From assembly GCF_041435435.1 (NCBI RefSeq), contig NZ_CP108494.1, positions 8,342,501 through 8,406,500 on the forward strand: a stretch of DNA of 64,000 bases. The letters run 5' to 3'. This DNA comes from Streptomyces sp. NBC_01241. Lineage in GTDB: Bacteria; Actinomycetota; Actinomycetes; Streptomycetales; Streptomycetaceae. Below, in pieces: positions 45,653 through 54,431 of this stretch. Within the stretch, counting starts at the first letter, position 1. Each line of letters opens with the position of its first letter. The position numbers and the translations under genes are program-made. Under the pieces are notes generated by a model. It did no database searches. It was not told where the DNA came from and saw nothing but the letters and a program-made list of their open reading frames with translations.

Positions 45653-47080
45653 GTGGAGATCGCACTGCTGGAGAGCAGTCCGTACCGCTTCCGGATCGAG
45701 CAGCGGGAGCCGATGCGTGTCCCCGGGGTCGTGTTCGCCTCGCGGGCGCTGCTGCCGCAGGCAGCGGGGGACAAGGCACTGGAACAGGTGGCGAACGTGG
45801 CGACGCTGCCCGGCATCGTCCGCGCCTCCTTCGCCATGCCCGACGTCCACTGGGGCTACGGCTTCCCGATCGGCGGGGTGGCCGCCACCGACATCTCCCA
45901 CGGCGGGGTCATCTCGCCCGGCGGCGTCGGGTTCGACATCTCGTGCGGCGTACGGTTGCTGGCCGCCGGCATCGACCGCGAGGCGCTCGACCACGACCGG
46001 ACGCGGCGCCTGATGGACATCCTCGACAGGACCATCCCGCGCGGTATGGGGCGCGGCGGCCTGTGGAAGCTGTCGGGTGCCGGGGAGATGGACGAGCTGC
46101 TGGTCGGCGGCGCTCGGTACGCGGTCGAGCACGGCCACGGTGTGCCACGCGACCTCACGCGCTGCGAGGACTACGGCGTCCTGGACGGTGCGGCCCCGGG
46201 GCAGGTGAGCGCGCGCGCCGTCGAGCGCGGCCTCCATCAGGTGGGGAGCCTCGGCTCGGGCAACCACTTCCTGGAGGTCCAGGCGGTGGACCAGGTCTAC
46301 GACCCGGCCACCGCGGCGGCCTTCGGGCTGCGGGTGGGCCAGGTGTGCGTCATGATCCACTGCGGCTCGCGCGGCCTGGGGCACCAGGTGTGCACCGACC
46401 ACGTCCGCGTGATGGACCAGGAACTGCACCGGCACCGCATCCAGGTTCCGGACCGGCAACTGGCCTGTACGCCGGTCGACTCGGCGCGGGGCCGCGCCTA
46501 CCTCGGGGCGATGGCGGCGGCAGCCAACTACGGCCGGGCCAACCGCCAGTTGCTGTCGGAAGCCGCCCGTCACGCCTTCGCAACCGCTGCGGGAGTCGGT
46601 CTGGAGCTGGTCTACGACATCTCGCACAACACCGCCAAGCTCGAGACCCACGAAGTGGACGGTGTGGCACGTCCACTGTGCGTCCACCGCAAGGGCGCGA
46701 CGCGGGCGCTGCCGCCCGGCGACCCGGGCCTGCCCGAGGACCTGCTCCGGGCGGGCCAGCCGGTACTGGTCCCCGGGACGATGGGCACCGCCTCGTACGT
46801 GATGGTCGGCCTGCCCGGCAACGACGCCTTCCACTCCGCATGCCACGGCGCCGGCCGGGTCTGGAGCCGCCACCACGCGCTGCGCATGGTCCGTGGGGAG
46901 CGGCTTCGCGGCGAGCTGGAGGCCCGGGGCATCGCCGTGCGGCCCTCCTCATGGCGTGGTCTCGCCGAGGAGGCGCCGGAGGCGTACAAGGACGTCGACG
47001 CGGTCGCCACGGTCACGGAGGGCGCCGGACTCGCCCGGCTGGTAGCCCGCCTGGTGCCGCTGGGAGTAGTCAAGGGATGA
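45653..47080 (+). CDS. rtcB: RNA-splicing ligase RtcB
   Basis: 475 residues, the normal length. RtcB joins 2',3'-cyclic-phosphate or 3'-phosphate RNA ends to 5'-OH ends with GTP and manganese. Metal and active-site motifs: GFDISCGVR with D95 and C98, GSGNHFLEV, MIHCGSRGLGHQ, YDISHNTAK, VHRKGATRA, and ACHGAGR with H398 as the probable guanylated histidine. The GTG at 45653 is chosen because GGAGG lies 8 bases upstream, though a GTG at 45644 overlaps the capA stop. With archease in the operon this is a complete ligation system. Confidence 0.95.
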   Translation: MEIALLESSPYRFRIEQREPMRVPGVVFASRALLPQAAGDKALEQVANVATLPGIVRASFAMPDVHWGYGFPIGGVAATDISHGGVISPGGVGFDISCGVRLLAAGIDREALDHDRTRRLMDILDRTIPRGMGRGGLWKLSGAGEMDELLVGGARYAVEHGHGVPRDLTRCEDYGVLDGAAPGQVSARAVERGLHQVGSLGSGNHFLEVQAVDQVYDPATAAAFGLRVGQVCVMIHCGSRGLGHQVCTDHVRVMDQELHRHRIQVPDRQLACTPVDSARGRAYLGAMAAAANYGRANRQLLSEAARHAFATAAGVGLELVYDISHNTAKLETHEVDGVARPLCVHRKGATRALPPGDPGLPEDLLRAGQPVLVPGTMGTASYVMVGLPGNDAFHSACHGAGRVWSRHHALRMVRGERLRGELEARGIAVRPSSWRGLAEEAPEAYKDVDAVATVTEGAGLARLVARLVPLGVVKG

Positions 47081-47535
47081 GCCGGTAGGAAGCGGTAGAG
47101 ATCGGAACAGCTTCCCCGGAGGCCTCGCCCGTTCGGCCGGTGTTCGCGACGAGCGGCAGGTCGGCGCGCTCCCGTGCGCCCGATCGGCCCGAGCCCCAGG
47201 GCCTCTCAGTCGACTGCTTCGGCACCGGACCGCCCGGTCGATGCGTGCAGCCGCCGGGCCCAGGCGCTATCGCTGATCGTCGTGCAGGACCGGGAAGTTG
47301 AGCGTCGGCATGCCGCGCGGACGAATTCGCCCCCGTCGTTCGGCGCGGAGCGAGGCGCTCGGTCAAACGGAACCAGACCGTCTATACAACCGGCTTGTCT
47401 ACGCGCATCATTGAGTTGCTCCGCTCGGACAACCATCCTCGGCCGGAACGCGGGCGTCTTTGCTTGATGTGTCGGGTCGGCGATCAGCTCAACCCTTGTC
47501 ATGAACTCGTCATTCACGCGAAGGAAGGCAACACG
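47081..47535. other. Gap upstream of the Cys-rich cassette
   Basis: No gene recognised. The last 150 bases become A/T-richer and should include the cassette promoter. Confidence 0.5.
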
Positions 47536-47958
47536 ATGGCTTGCGGATCAACCAGCCTGTGGGCCGGTGAAACCAGTTGGTTCTGCTGCGGCAACTCCTG
47601 GGGGCCATGCTCCAGTGCCGGCGGCGGGGCCTGCGGCAACTGCCAGTCCAGCGCCCGCCACGGCGCATGGCCCAACGCCTCACAGGCATGCTGGAACATC
47701 ACCCGGCCCGACCTCTGTGGCGAGAACATACCCAGACGCGGCTGCGGTGCGGTGATGAACGTCAAGCACCAGTGCTCGGGCGCGACGGTGTGCATCACGA
47801 TCACCGACTGCGGCCCGCGCACCAAGGACTGGTGCGGCGAGGCGACTTGCTGCAACGGTGCCTGTCGCACCAACCGTGTCCTCGACCTGACCCCGGCCGC
47901 CTTCTCGGCGATCGGCAACCTGAGCTCGGGCAAGCTGCCGGTCTACATCTACGAGTGA
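47536..47958 (+). CDS. Cysteine-rich protein with RlpA/expansin-like barrel, no signal peptide
   Basis: 140 residues with 16 cysteines, including CC pairs in WFCCGN and ATCCN. The C-terminal half (about 70-140; CGAVMNVKHQC, VCITITDCGPRT, VLDLTPAAFSAIG) resembles a double-psi beta-barrel of the RlpA, expansin and kiwellin type. Such domains are normally secreted and disulfide-bonded. Yet the start MACGSTSLWAGET, fixed by AAGGAAGG upstream, is not a signal peptide, and nothing suitable lies upstream in frame. The next gene, 11 bases on, encodes a Tat signal and the third a MauE-like protein, so export as a passenger is possible. Function unknown. Confidence 0.75.
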   Translation: MACGSTSLWAGETSWFCCGNSWGPCSSAGGGACGNCQSSARHGAWPNASQACWNITRPDLCGENIPRRGCGAVMNVKHQCSGATVCITITDCGPRTKDWCGEATCCNGACRTNRVLDLTPAAFSAIGNLSSGKLPVYIYE

Positions 47959-47969
47959 GGAGCACCGAC

Positions 47970-48584
47970 ATGACCGTACGACACGACCGGGCCGACGGGA
48001 TGCGCCGCCGGCGCTTCCTCACCAACGCCGCGCTGGGTGGCGCGACCATCATCGGCGCGACCGCGCTCGGCGGCCTCGACGCCGAGGCCGCCTTCGCCGC
48101 AGAACCCTCGCTCGACCCCGCGATCGCCAAGTCCACCTTCGTGGAGGGCCGGATCACGGGCATCACCGGCAGCGTCCTGGAGGTGGCCGGATCCAACGGC
48201 GGCCACTCCCGGGTCCAGATGACCAACGTCACCAGTGTGTGGAAGGTCCGCGCCACCACGGCCGAAGTGATCGACGTCGGCGACGGGCTCTACGCACGCG
48301 GCGTCAAGATGCCCGACGGCACCGTGGCCGCCGACGCGGTGTGGGTGAACATCGTGAATCTGGACACGCAGATCCGCGGCATCGCGAAGAACCGGCTGCA
48401 CCTCGCCCACGGGCAGCACGAACTGGTCGGTCACGTCGCCCCGGACGCCAGCGCCTCCTACGCCGGCCGCGCACTGACGTCCGACCTGTCCCGGCTGCGC
48501 ATCGGACAGAGCGCCCAGGTGCTCGGTGCCTGGCGGCCGTCCGACAACTCCGTGGACGTGGTCCGCATCTCCGTCGGGCACTGA
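47970..48584 (+). CDS. Tat-exported protein of unknown function
   Basis: 204 residues. The N-terminus has RRRRFLTNAALGGATIIGA, a good twin-arginine signal, with cleavage after AFA near residue 45. The mature part contains FVEGRITGITGSVLEV and VWVNIVNLDTQIRGI, a beta-rich pattern resembling DUF5666-type barrels, but I cannot assign a family. No cysteine is visible in the mature part. GAGGAG precedes the ATG. The tight spacing with its Cys-rich neighbour suggests the two proteins act together, perhaps leaving the cell as one folded complex. Confidence 0.78.
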   Translation: MTVRHDRADGMRRRRFLTNAALGGATIIGATALGGLDAEAAFAAEPSLDPAIAKSTFVEGRITGITGSVLEVAGSNGGHSRVQMTNVTSVWKVRATTAEVIDVGDGLYARGVKMPDGTVAADAVWVNIVNLDTQIRGIAKNRLHLAHGQHELVGHVAPDASASYAGRALTSDLSRLRIGQSAQVLGAWRPSDNSVDVVRISVGH

Positions 48585-48615
48585 TACAGGCCCAGGGACA
48601 CAGAGAGAGGAAGCG

Positions 48616-49518
48616 ATGCTGTCACTGACAACGGGCCTCGCCCCGCTGGTCCTCGCGGGCCTGCTCGGGTGGACCGGAGCGGTCAAGGCGTTCAGCCGAG
48701 GCACCGCACAACAGGCGCCGAAGACGGCGCTGGCCCGCATGCTGCGCAGCAGTGAGCGGGCCACGAAGGTGCTGCGTGCGACAGGCGCAGCTGAACTCCT
48801 GATCGCCGCAGCTCTGCTGATGAGCCCGGCGAACCCGGTGCCGGGGGCCGCCGCCGCGGTCCTCGGGGCGGGCTTCCTCGCCTACCTCGGCTACGGCCGG
48901 ACCGCGGCACCGGAGTCCTCCTGCGGCTGCTCGGCCGGTGAGGAAACCCCCATCACCTGGCGGGCGTTCGCACGGGCAGCGGTCGTGGTCATCGGCGGGG
49001 CCATCGCGGCCGTGGCACAGGACACCTGGTGGTCGGCGGTCTCCGAGCGGCCTGCCGGTGCCCTTGTCTTCCTGGCCGGGGCGGCGGCTGTACTGGTCGC
49101 CCTCTCGGCCGACCTCGACCGGTGGTGGCTGCTGCCGCTGCGCCGGACGAGGCTGCATGTCTTCGGCCACCCGCTCCTCGGCACCGCCGGGAGGGACCAG
49201 GTGCCGGTCGCGGCGAGCGTCGAACTCCTGGAGAACTCCCTTGCCTGGCAGGCCGCCGCACCAGTGGTTCGGTCCGCCTTGCTGGACCACTGGGAGGACG
49301 ACGGCTGGCGCATTCTCCAGTACTCGGGTGTGTACGGGTACGGGGAGGAGGCGCGCCCGGTCGCGGTGGTGTTCGCACTCGACGCCACGGCCGGGCGCGA
49401 CACCGGTGACGACCCGATCGTCCGTGTCAGTTATGTCGACGCGGACAGCGGGGAGGCGGTGGCCCTGGACGAACTGGGCGCGGTGCCGTCGCGGAAGAGC
49501 CTGCCGATGGCGGGCTGA
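48616..49518 (+). CDS. MauE/DoxX-like membrane protein with C-terminal soluble domain
   Basis: 300 residues. Four to five hydrophobic segments in about residues 1-165. Between the second and third lie the CGC cysteines of SSCGCSAGEETPITWRAF, the MauE-type pattern. MauE-like proteins help form or guard disulfides in methylamine dehydrogenase small subunits. The C-terminal 130 residues are soluble, with a VEDDGW-like segment (LLDHWEDDGWRILQYSG), and are unusual for the family. GAGAGGAAG precedes the ATG. With a 16-Cys protein two genes upstream, an oxidative-folding role is a natural guess. Confidence 0.75.
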   Translation: MLSLTTGLAPLVLAGLLGWTGAVKAFSRGTAQQAPKTALARMLRSSERATKVLRATGAAELLIAAALLMSPANPVPGAAAAVLGAGFLAYLGYGRTAAPESSCGCSAGEETPITWRAFARAAVVVIGGAIAAVAQDTWWSAVSERPAGALVFLAGAAAVLVALSADLDRWWLLPLRRTRLHVFGHPLLGTAGRDQVPVAASVELLENSLAWQAAAPVVRSALLDHWEDDGWRILQYSGVYGYGEEARPVAVVFALDATAGRDTGDDPIVRVSYVDADSGEAVALDELGAVPSRKSLPMAG

Positions 49519-49528
49519 CGCCACGGAC

Positions 49529-49565
49529 GGGTCGCCCGGCCGCCTCGCGGTGGCACGGGCGACCC
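49529..49565. terminator. Hairpin ending the Cys-rich/Tat/MauE cassette
   Basis: GGGTCGCCCG and CGGGCGACCC form a perfect 10-bp stem starting 10 bases past the stop. Confidence 0.7.
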
Positions 49566-49589
49566 AAGCCCGCGGATCCCGATCGCCGA

Positions 49590-49850
49590 GCGCGCCGAGC
49601 CCCTACTGGCAGCTCACCGGGAGCAGCCGGATCCTGATCGACCGGGCAGAGGCTGACGAACTGACCGAGACCGCACGGACCTTCGCCGCCGATCTGACCG
49701 GCCGGTTCGGGCGCACGAACCCGTGTCGACGGGGTCTCCGCGCCCGGGCGACCTCGTCCTCACCGCTCGCACGGACGACCGCGGACGGGGTACCGAGGAC
49801 TACCGGCTGATGGGCGTGGGGCACGGCGGTCTGTTCACGCTCGTGCTGAC
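49590..49850 (+). pseudogene. GH20 (hexosaminidase) N-terminal domain remnant
   Basis: One plus frame reads PYWQLTGSSRILIDRAEADE then LTETARTFAADLTGRFG. After a shift near 49722 another frame reads PGDLVLTARTDDRGRGTEDY then RLMGVGHGGL. In order these match the non-catalytic N-terminal domain of family 20 hexosaminidases. No catalytic domain follows. Confidence 0.5.
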
Positions 49851-49886
49851 CCTGCCCGTGGTGGTCGGTCCGACGGGCACTTCCCT

Positions 49887-50468
49887 TCAATGCCTCGGTC
49901 GCATCCCGGCGAAGAGAGCTTCGATGACACGATCGACGTAGTCGTGGGTGAGTGGTTCCCGGGCGATCAGGAACTGGAAGTACAGCGGACCGGACAGGAT
50001 CGCCATCGCCAGGTCCAGGTCGAAGTCGGGCGACAGTTGCCCCTGGTCGCGGGCCGACTTCAGCCGGGCGACGGTCTTGTCGGCCTGCGGGGTGATGAAG
50101 CGTTCGTTGAGTGCGGCAGCGAGCTGGGGATCGTGCTGGGCCTCAACCACCAGGGCCTGGTACAAGGGCCCCAGGGGCGGTCCGCTCAGGAGGTCGACAG
50201 CCCCGTGGATCTGCTTGCGGAGGTCGGCGACGATATCGCCGGTGTCGGGGTAGTCCAGGCCGGGCGCGTTCAACGACAGGAGCGAGTCGAGAAACAAGGC
50301 GCCCTTGGACGGCCAGCGGCGGTAGATCGTGTGCTTGCCCGCGCCGGCGCGGGCCGCGACCGCTTCGATGCTGAGCTTGGCGTAGCCGACCTCCTGGCCC
50401 AACTCCAGCGTGGTCCGCATGATGTCCTCGGTCCGGTCGGCGGCGCGACTGCTGCGTTTGGCGGTCAT
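49887..50468 (-). CDS. TetR-family repressor of the adjacent ABC exporter
   Basis: 193 residues. N-terminal helix-turn-helix: LSIEAVAARAGAGKHTIYRRWPSKGALF. The C-terminal ligand domain (about 75-193) is of the TetR_C_11-like kind with RFITPQADKTVARLK and ILSGPLYFQFLI. It is divergent from the ABC transporter pair, and two copies of the same palindrome lie in the 109 bases between. Autoregulation and control of the exporter by a small-molecule inducer are expected. The start at 50468 has GGTGG upstream. Confidence 0.88.
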   Translation of the reverse strand: MTAKRSSRAADRTEDIMRTTLELGQEVGYAKLSIEAVAARAGAGKHTIYRRWPSKGALFLDSLLSLNAPGLDYPDTGDIVADLRKQIHGAVDLLSGPPLGPLYQALVVEAQHDPQLAAALNERFITPQADKTVARLKSARDQGQLSPDFDLDLAMAILSGPLYFQFLIAREPLTHDYVDRVIEALFAGMRPRH

Positions 50469-50486
50469 GCCACCAACCATAACGGA

Positions 50487-50500
50487 ACGGCACGTGCCGT
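50487..50500. promoter_or_regulatory. TetR operator, copy 1
   Basis: Perfect 14-bp palindrome ACGGCACGTGCCGT, 19 bases upstream of the tetR start and just left of the -35 element. Confidence 0.75.
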
Positions 50501-50501
50501 A

Positions 50502-50531
50502 TTGACAACTCCGGCTTTCCTTCAGCATGCT
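50502..50531 (+). promoter_or_regulatory. Probable promoter of the ABC exporter
   Basis: TTGACA at 50502 matches the -35 consensus; a weak -10 (CATGCT) follows at 50526. It lies exactly between the two operator copies. Confidence 0.5.
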
Positions 50532-50543
50532 CGGCACGACGGC

Positions 50544-50557
50544 ACGGCACGTGCCGT
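50544..50557. promoter_or_regulatory. TetR operator, copy 2
   Basis: The same 14 bases, extended to an 18-bp palindrome (50542-50559), 20 bases before the ABC gene start. Confidence 0.75.
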
Positions 50558-50577
50558 GCAGTTCGCTGAAGGGGATC

Positions 50578-51348
50578 ATGAGATCGGCAACCACAGGTCC
50601 GGCGCTTCGGCTCGTCGGTCTGACCAAGACGTTCGGCCGCCGGCGCGTCGTCGACCACCTCGAGCTGGAGGTGCCGAGCGGATCGTTCTTCGGCCTGGTC
50701 GGCCCCAACGGAGCGGGCAAGACCACCTCGCTGTCGATGGCGGTGGGCCTGCTCCGGCCGGACGGGGGCCGGGCCGAGATCTTCGGTGCCGACGTGTGGG
50801 CAGACGCCGCCCGGGCCAAGAAACTGACCGGCGTACTGCCCGACGGGCTGGCCATGCCCGAACGGCTGACCGGGCGGGAGCTGCTGCGTTTCACCGGTCT
50901 GCTGCGCGGCATGGACCGCGCCGAGATCGAGCGTCGCGCGGGGGAACTGCTGCAGACCCTGGGTTTGGACGCGGCCGGGCGCACCCTGGTGATGGAGTAC
51001 TCCACCGGCATGCGCAAGAAGATCGGCCTGGCCGCCGCGTTGCTGCACGCGCCGAAGCTGCTGGTGCTGGATGAGCCGCTGGAGGCGGTTGATCCCGTCT
51101 CGACGGCGACCATCAAGGCGATCTTGCAGCGGTTCGTCCGCGGCGGCGGCACCGTGGTGTTCTCCAGCCATGTGATGGCCGTCGTGGAGCAGTTGTGCGA
51201 CCACGTGGCGGTGATCGACTCCGGCCGGGTCGCGGCGGCCGGGCCGCTGATGGAGGTCAGGGCCGGTTTGAGCCTGGAGGAACGGTTCGTGAGTCTGGTC
51301 GGCGGCCAGTCGCCCGCGATGGAGGGGCTGGCATGGTTGGCGTCCTGA
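50578..51348 (+). CDS. ABC exporter ATP-binding protein
   Basis: 256 residues, one nucleotide-binding domain. Walker A is GPNGAGKTT, the signature is in YSTGMRKKIGLAAALL, Walker B is LLVLDEP and the switch His is in VVFSSHVM. The signature replaces the usual LSGGQ serine-glycine pair with STGM, as in the ABC-2 exporter group. It pairs with the 631-residue permease, which starts inside its last codons. AAGGGG precedes the ATG. Controlled by the TetR operators. Confidence 0.9.
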   Translation: MRSATTGPALRLVGLTKTFGRRRVVDHLELEVPSGSFFGLVGPNGAGKTTSLSMAVGLLRPDGGRAEIFGADVWADAARAKKLTGVLPDGLAMPERLTGRELLRFTGLLRGMDRAEIERRAGELLQTLGLDAAGRTLVMEYSTGMRKKIGLAAALLHAPKLLVLDEPLEAVDPVSTATIKAILQRFVRGGGTVVFSSHVMAVVEQLCDHVAVIDSGRVAAAGPLMEVRAGLSLEERFVSLVGGQSPAMEGLAWLAS

Positions 51349-53228
51349 TCCGGATGAAGCTGGCCCTCCAGCGCAATTCCATGACCGGGCAACGAGCCGC
51401 CCAGGTGATCGTCGGCGGCGCGGTCGGTCTCGCGCTCGCCGGCGCCGTACTCCTGCTCGCAGGCCACCGCTACGCGATCGAGTCGCTGCGGTTCGACCTG
51501 CTCGGCGCCGCGCTCGCCGTGTGGACGGCCGGCTGGTTGCTGGGTCCGGCGCTCTTCGGCGGCGGGGACGAGACGCTGCGCCCCGAGCACTTCGCCCTCC
51601 ACGCGCTGAGCCCGCGTGCTCTGACAGCCGGCCTGGCGTCGGCGGCCTTCGTCGGCATCGCCCCGGTGGTGACCCTGGTGGCGTTCGCCGGACTCGTGGT
51701 CGTGGCCGCCGGATCCGGTCCGGGTGCCATCGCCGTCGGTGTGCTCGCGGTCGGCCTTCAACTGGTCTTCACCGTGCTGTCCTCCCGTTTGGTCACCGCC
51801 GTGCTGGGCCAGGTCATGCGGTCGCGGACGGGAGCCGCGCTGGCGGCATGCGTCAGCGCGGCCGTCCTGGCCGCCCTCCACTCGGGTTGGGTGCTGGAGC
51901 CCCTGGTACGTACGGCCCTGAACACGGGATTCCCCAGCCCCTTCGCCACGTCGGTGCATGCCCTGCCGTCAGGCTGGGGGCTGACCGCCGTCGAGGCGGC
52001 CGGGCGTGGTGACTGGGCCGCCGCACTCGCCGCCTTGGCCGGTCTGGCCGTGCTCGGGACCGGGTGTCTGTACGGCTGGGCCGCACTGATGCGGCGACGG
52101 CTGACCACCCGCCGCGCCAACGGACGCCCGGTGGGGGCCACTACCGACCGGTGGGCGCGCGGCCCGGTCACCGCGGTCGCTGCCAGGGAATTGCGTACCT
52201 ACAGCCGCGACCTGCAACGCTTCCACTTCGTCTGCTTCGCCCTGGGCTACGCGCTGGTGTTCTGCCTGCTGCCGCTGATGGTCGGCGCGTCGGTCTTTCT
52301 GCCGTGGACCGGACTGCTCTTCGCCCTGTGGATGTCCGCGATCTCCGCCAACCTCTATGGCGAGGACGGCACCGAACTGTGGGGCAAGATCATGATCCCC
52401 GGCGCTGCCCGGCATGACGTGCGAGGTCGCCAGCTCGGCTGGCTCCTGGTCACCGCGCCGCCCACCGTAATCCTCACGGTGGGAATGATCGCCGCGACGG
52501 GCCGGTACGAGCAGTGGCCGTGGCCGGTCGCACTCGTCCCTGCCTTGCTGGGCGGTGGCGCGGGCGTGAGCGTGCTGGTGTCGGTGCTGCGCCCGGTCCC
52601 GCTGACCGACCCGCACCGCAGGAGCGGCAATCTGCTGGACAACGGCACCGATTTCACCCAGGTTCTGCTGATGCTGATCCTCACCGCCGCCACTGCCGCT
52701 CCGGCCTTCTTCGCCGTACGGCTCGGACCCTCGTGGGCGGGACCGGTGGTGGGCGTGGTCAGTGGCGCGGCGCTGGCATGGCTGCTGGGCCGGATGGCGG
52801 CCGCCAGGCTCCGGAGCACCGCCCCCGAACTCCTCCATCACTTCCGCACCGGCACCCGGCCCGCACGCAAGGGCGGGGAATCCGCCACGACCAGGCTTCG
52901 CGCCCCTGATGTCAGCCTGCCGCCGCTCCGCCGTCCCGACCTGGGCCTCCAACGGCTCGGCCTCGACCTGGCCCCGGCCCGACAGCGGCTGTACGTCATC
53001 GTCAGCTTGACGCTGTGCTGGGTGCCCCTGGTGGCCCAAGGCGTCGTGCCCGCGATCATGCTCTCCACGGGAGAGATCAACCGCTCGTGGTTCCTGGCGT
53101 TGCACCTGCCGGATGGCCTGCGCTGGCCGACGATCATCGCCATGATGGGCCTCGGCCTCGTCCTCCTGACCAGCGGGCTGGCGACAGGCCTCTACTACCT
53201 GGTCAAATCACGCAGTGCAGGCGCGTAA
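51333..53228 (+). CDS. ABC exporter permease
   Basis: 631 residues with about 12 hydrophobic segments. It starts at an ATG with GGAGGGG six bases upstream, overlapping the ATPase gene by 16 bases. Two cytoplasmic regions (about 290-330 and 535-575) are Arg-rich. No substrate motif is recognisable. The arrangement TetR, ATPase, permease suggests an inducible efflux system for a toxic or signalling compound. Confidence 0.82.
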   Translation: MVGVLIRMKLALQRNSMTGQRAAQVIVGGAVGLALAGAVLLLAGHRYAIESLRFDLLGAALAVWTAGWLLGPALFGGGDETLRPEHFALHALSPRALTAGLASAAFVGIAPVVTLVAFAGLVVVAAGSGPGAIAVGVLAVGLQLVFTVLSSRLVTAVLGQVMRSRTGAALAACVSAAVLAALHSGWVLEPLVRTALNTGFPSPFATSVHALPSGWGLTAVEAAGRGDWAAALAALAGLAVLGTGCLYGWAALMRRRLTTRRANGRPVGATTDRWARGPVTAVAARELRTYSRDLQRFHFVCFALGYALVFCLLPLMVGASVFLPWTGLLFALWMSAISANLYGEDGTELWGKIMIPGAARHDVRGRQLGWLLVTAPPTVILTVGMIAATGRYEQWPWPVALVPALLGGGAGVSVLVSVLRPVPLTDPHRRSGNLLDNGTDFTQVLLMLILTAATAAPAFFAVRLGPSWAGPVVGVVSGAALAWLLGRMAAARLRSTAPELLHHFRTGTRPARKGGESATTRLRAPDVSLPPLRRPDLGLQRLGLDLAPARQRLYVIVSLTLCWVPLVAQGVVPAIMLSTGEINRSWFLALHLPDGLRWPTIIAMMGLGLVLLTSGLATGLYYLVKSRSAGA

Positions 53229-53804
53229 CCCAACCGCCAGAACGCCCCGTTCACGTCGGCTCTTCCTCGGCGTCGTGCTCGCTCGGATCACGCAGGGGCC
53301 GTAAACCTTGGCCGGGCCAGGAGGCGGCGAAGCTGTAGCGGCCCAGGAAATGGGTGTGCCGTGACTGAGCGGCGACAGGTCCACGGGACCGGCGACTGCT
53401 GCGGGACTTGGCCAGAGCCCCATGGGCGTTCTGCCGCCGCCGGACATGAACGTGTGGTCCGAGTACTTGGCGGTCCGGCGACGCCGGCGTGGACAGCAGG
53501 TGCATGTGCTGACGGTGCAGAGCCTCGCTGTTCAGCATGCCGGTTGCCCCGAGCAAGGCATCGACGGGACCAACCCGACGTTCAAGGAAGTGTGCGGCCG
53601 GTCGGCGATTTCCGGCATCCACAACCAGGAATCCATGGGCAACCACTTCGCGACGTTCATGCGCGACATGAGGATCATGGACTGGGCGCATCAGGGGGGC
53701 TCCACCAGACCCGGGGCAGACCATCACGGAAGATCGATGCCGCGCCTCCGATGCGGGAAGGCGACGGAGGCACGGCCGCCGACGACCGGTCGGCCGGTGG
53801 GCCT
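53229..53804. other. Gap after the ABC exporter
   Basis: No recognisable gene. A plus frame at 53422-53817 (131 codons) has mixed composition and no family; the minus frames look random. Confidence 0.5.
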
Positions 53805-54431
53805 CTACGCCTTGTAGGCCGCGGAGATCTGGCCGACCAGGACGGCGAACGGCATGTCGAGGGCAGCGTAGAGGTCACCGGCCTCGGGGCGTGCGTTGTC
53901 GGCCAGGGCCTCGACCATGAAGGTGGCGTAGTCGCCGACGACGACGCCCGCCTGCTGCATGCGCAGCAGTCCGGCCTCCCGCTTGGCCCGGCTGAAGGTG
54001 CCGGAAGCGTCCACGGCGACGTACGCGTCGTACCCGGCGGCCGTCGCGGAGATCGCGGGCAGCGCCGCGCACACCTCCAAAGAAACCCCGGCCACGATCA
54101 GCTTCTGCCGCCCGGTGGCCTCGACGGCCTCGCGGACCCGGTCGTCGTGCCAGGCATTGACCGTACTGCGGTCGATGATCTTCTGCCCGCCGGGCAGCGC
54201 CTGGACCAGCTCGGGGATGGTCGGCCCCCACATGCTGTCGGCCGCGGTGGTGGTGGCCACCAGCGGGATGCCCAGCACGGTCGCCGCTCGTGCCAGCGCC
54301 ACCACGTTGTGCTTCAGCTCGCCGACCGGGATGTCCCGCACGCCTGACAGAAGGCCCACCTGGTGGTCGACCAGCACCACGGTGGCATTCTCCCGAGTGA
54401 TCGACTCAAGGAACTTGCTGCGCTCGCTCAT
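53805..54431 (-). CDS. Isochorismatase-like cysteine hydrolase (YcaC type)
   Basis: 208 residues. The catalytic triad positions are visible: Asp in VVLVDHQVGLL, Lys in GGQKIIDRST, and Cys in VAGVSLEVCAALPA. The sequence and length fit the YcaC subgroup of unknown substrate rather than true isochorismatase, and there is no siderophore cluster nearby. AAGGAG precedes the ATG. It stands alone, divergent from the SDR gene. Confidence 0.85.
   Translation of the reverse strand: MSERSKFLESITRENATVVLVDHQVGLLSGVRDIPVGELKHNVVALARAATVLGIPLVATTTAADSMWGPTIPELVQALPGGQKIIDRSTVNAWHDDRVREAVEATGRQKLIVAGVSLEVCAALPAISATAAGYDAYVAVDASGTFSRAKREAGLLRMQQAGVVVGDYATFMVEALADNARPEAGDLYAALDMPFAVLVGQISAAYKA

Noticed and set aside
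47206..47517. 103-residue minus-strand frame upstream of the Cys-rich gene
   Set aside because: No recognisable sequence and it overlaps the expected promoter.
50469..51959. Very long minus-strand frame upstream of the TetR start
   Set aside because: It is antisense to the ABC ATPase and permease and has shadow-type composition.
53422..53817. 131-residue plus-strand frame
   Set aside because: No family; end overlaps the 3' end of the YcaC-like gene on the other strand.
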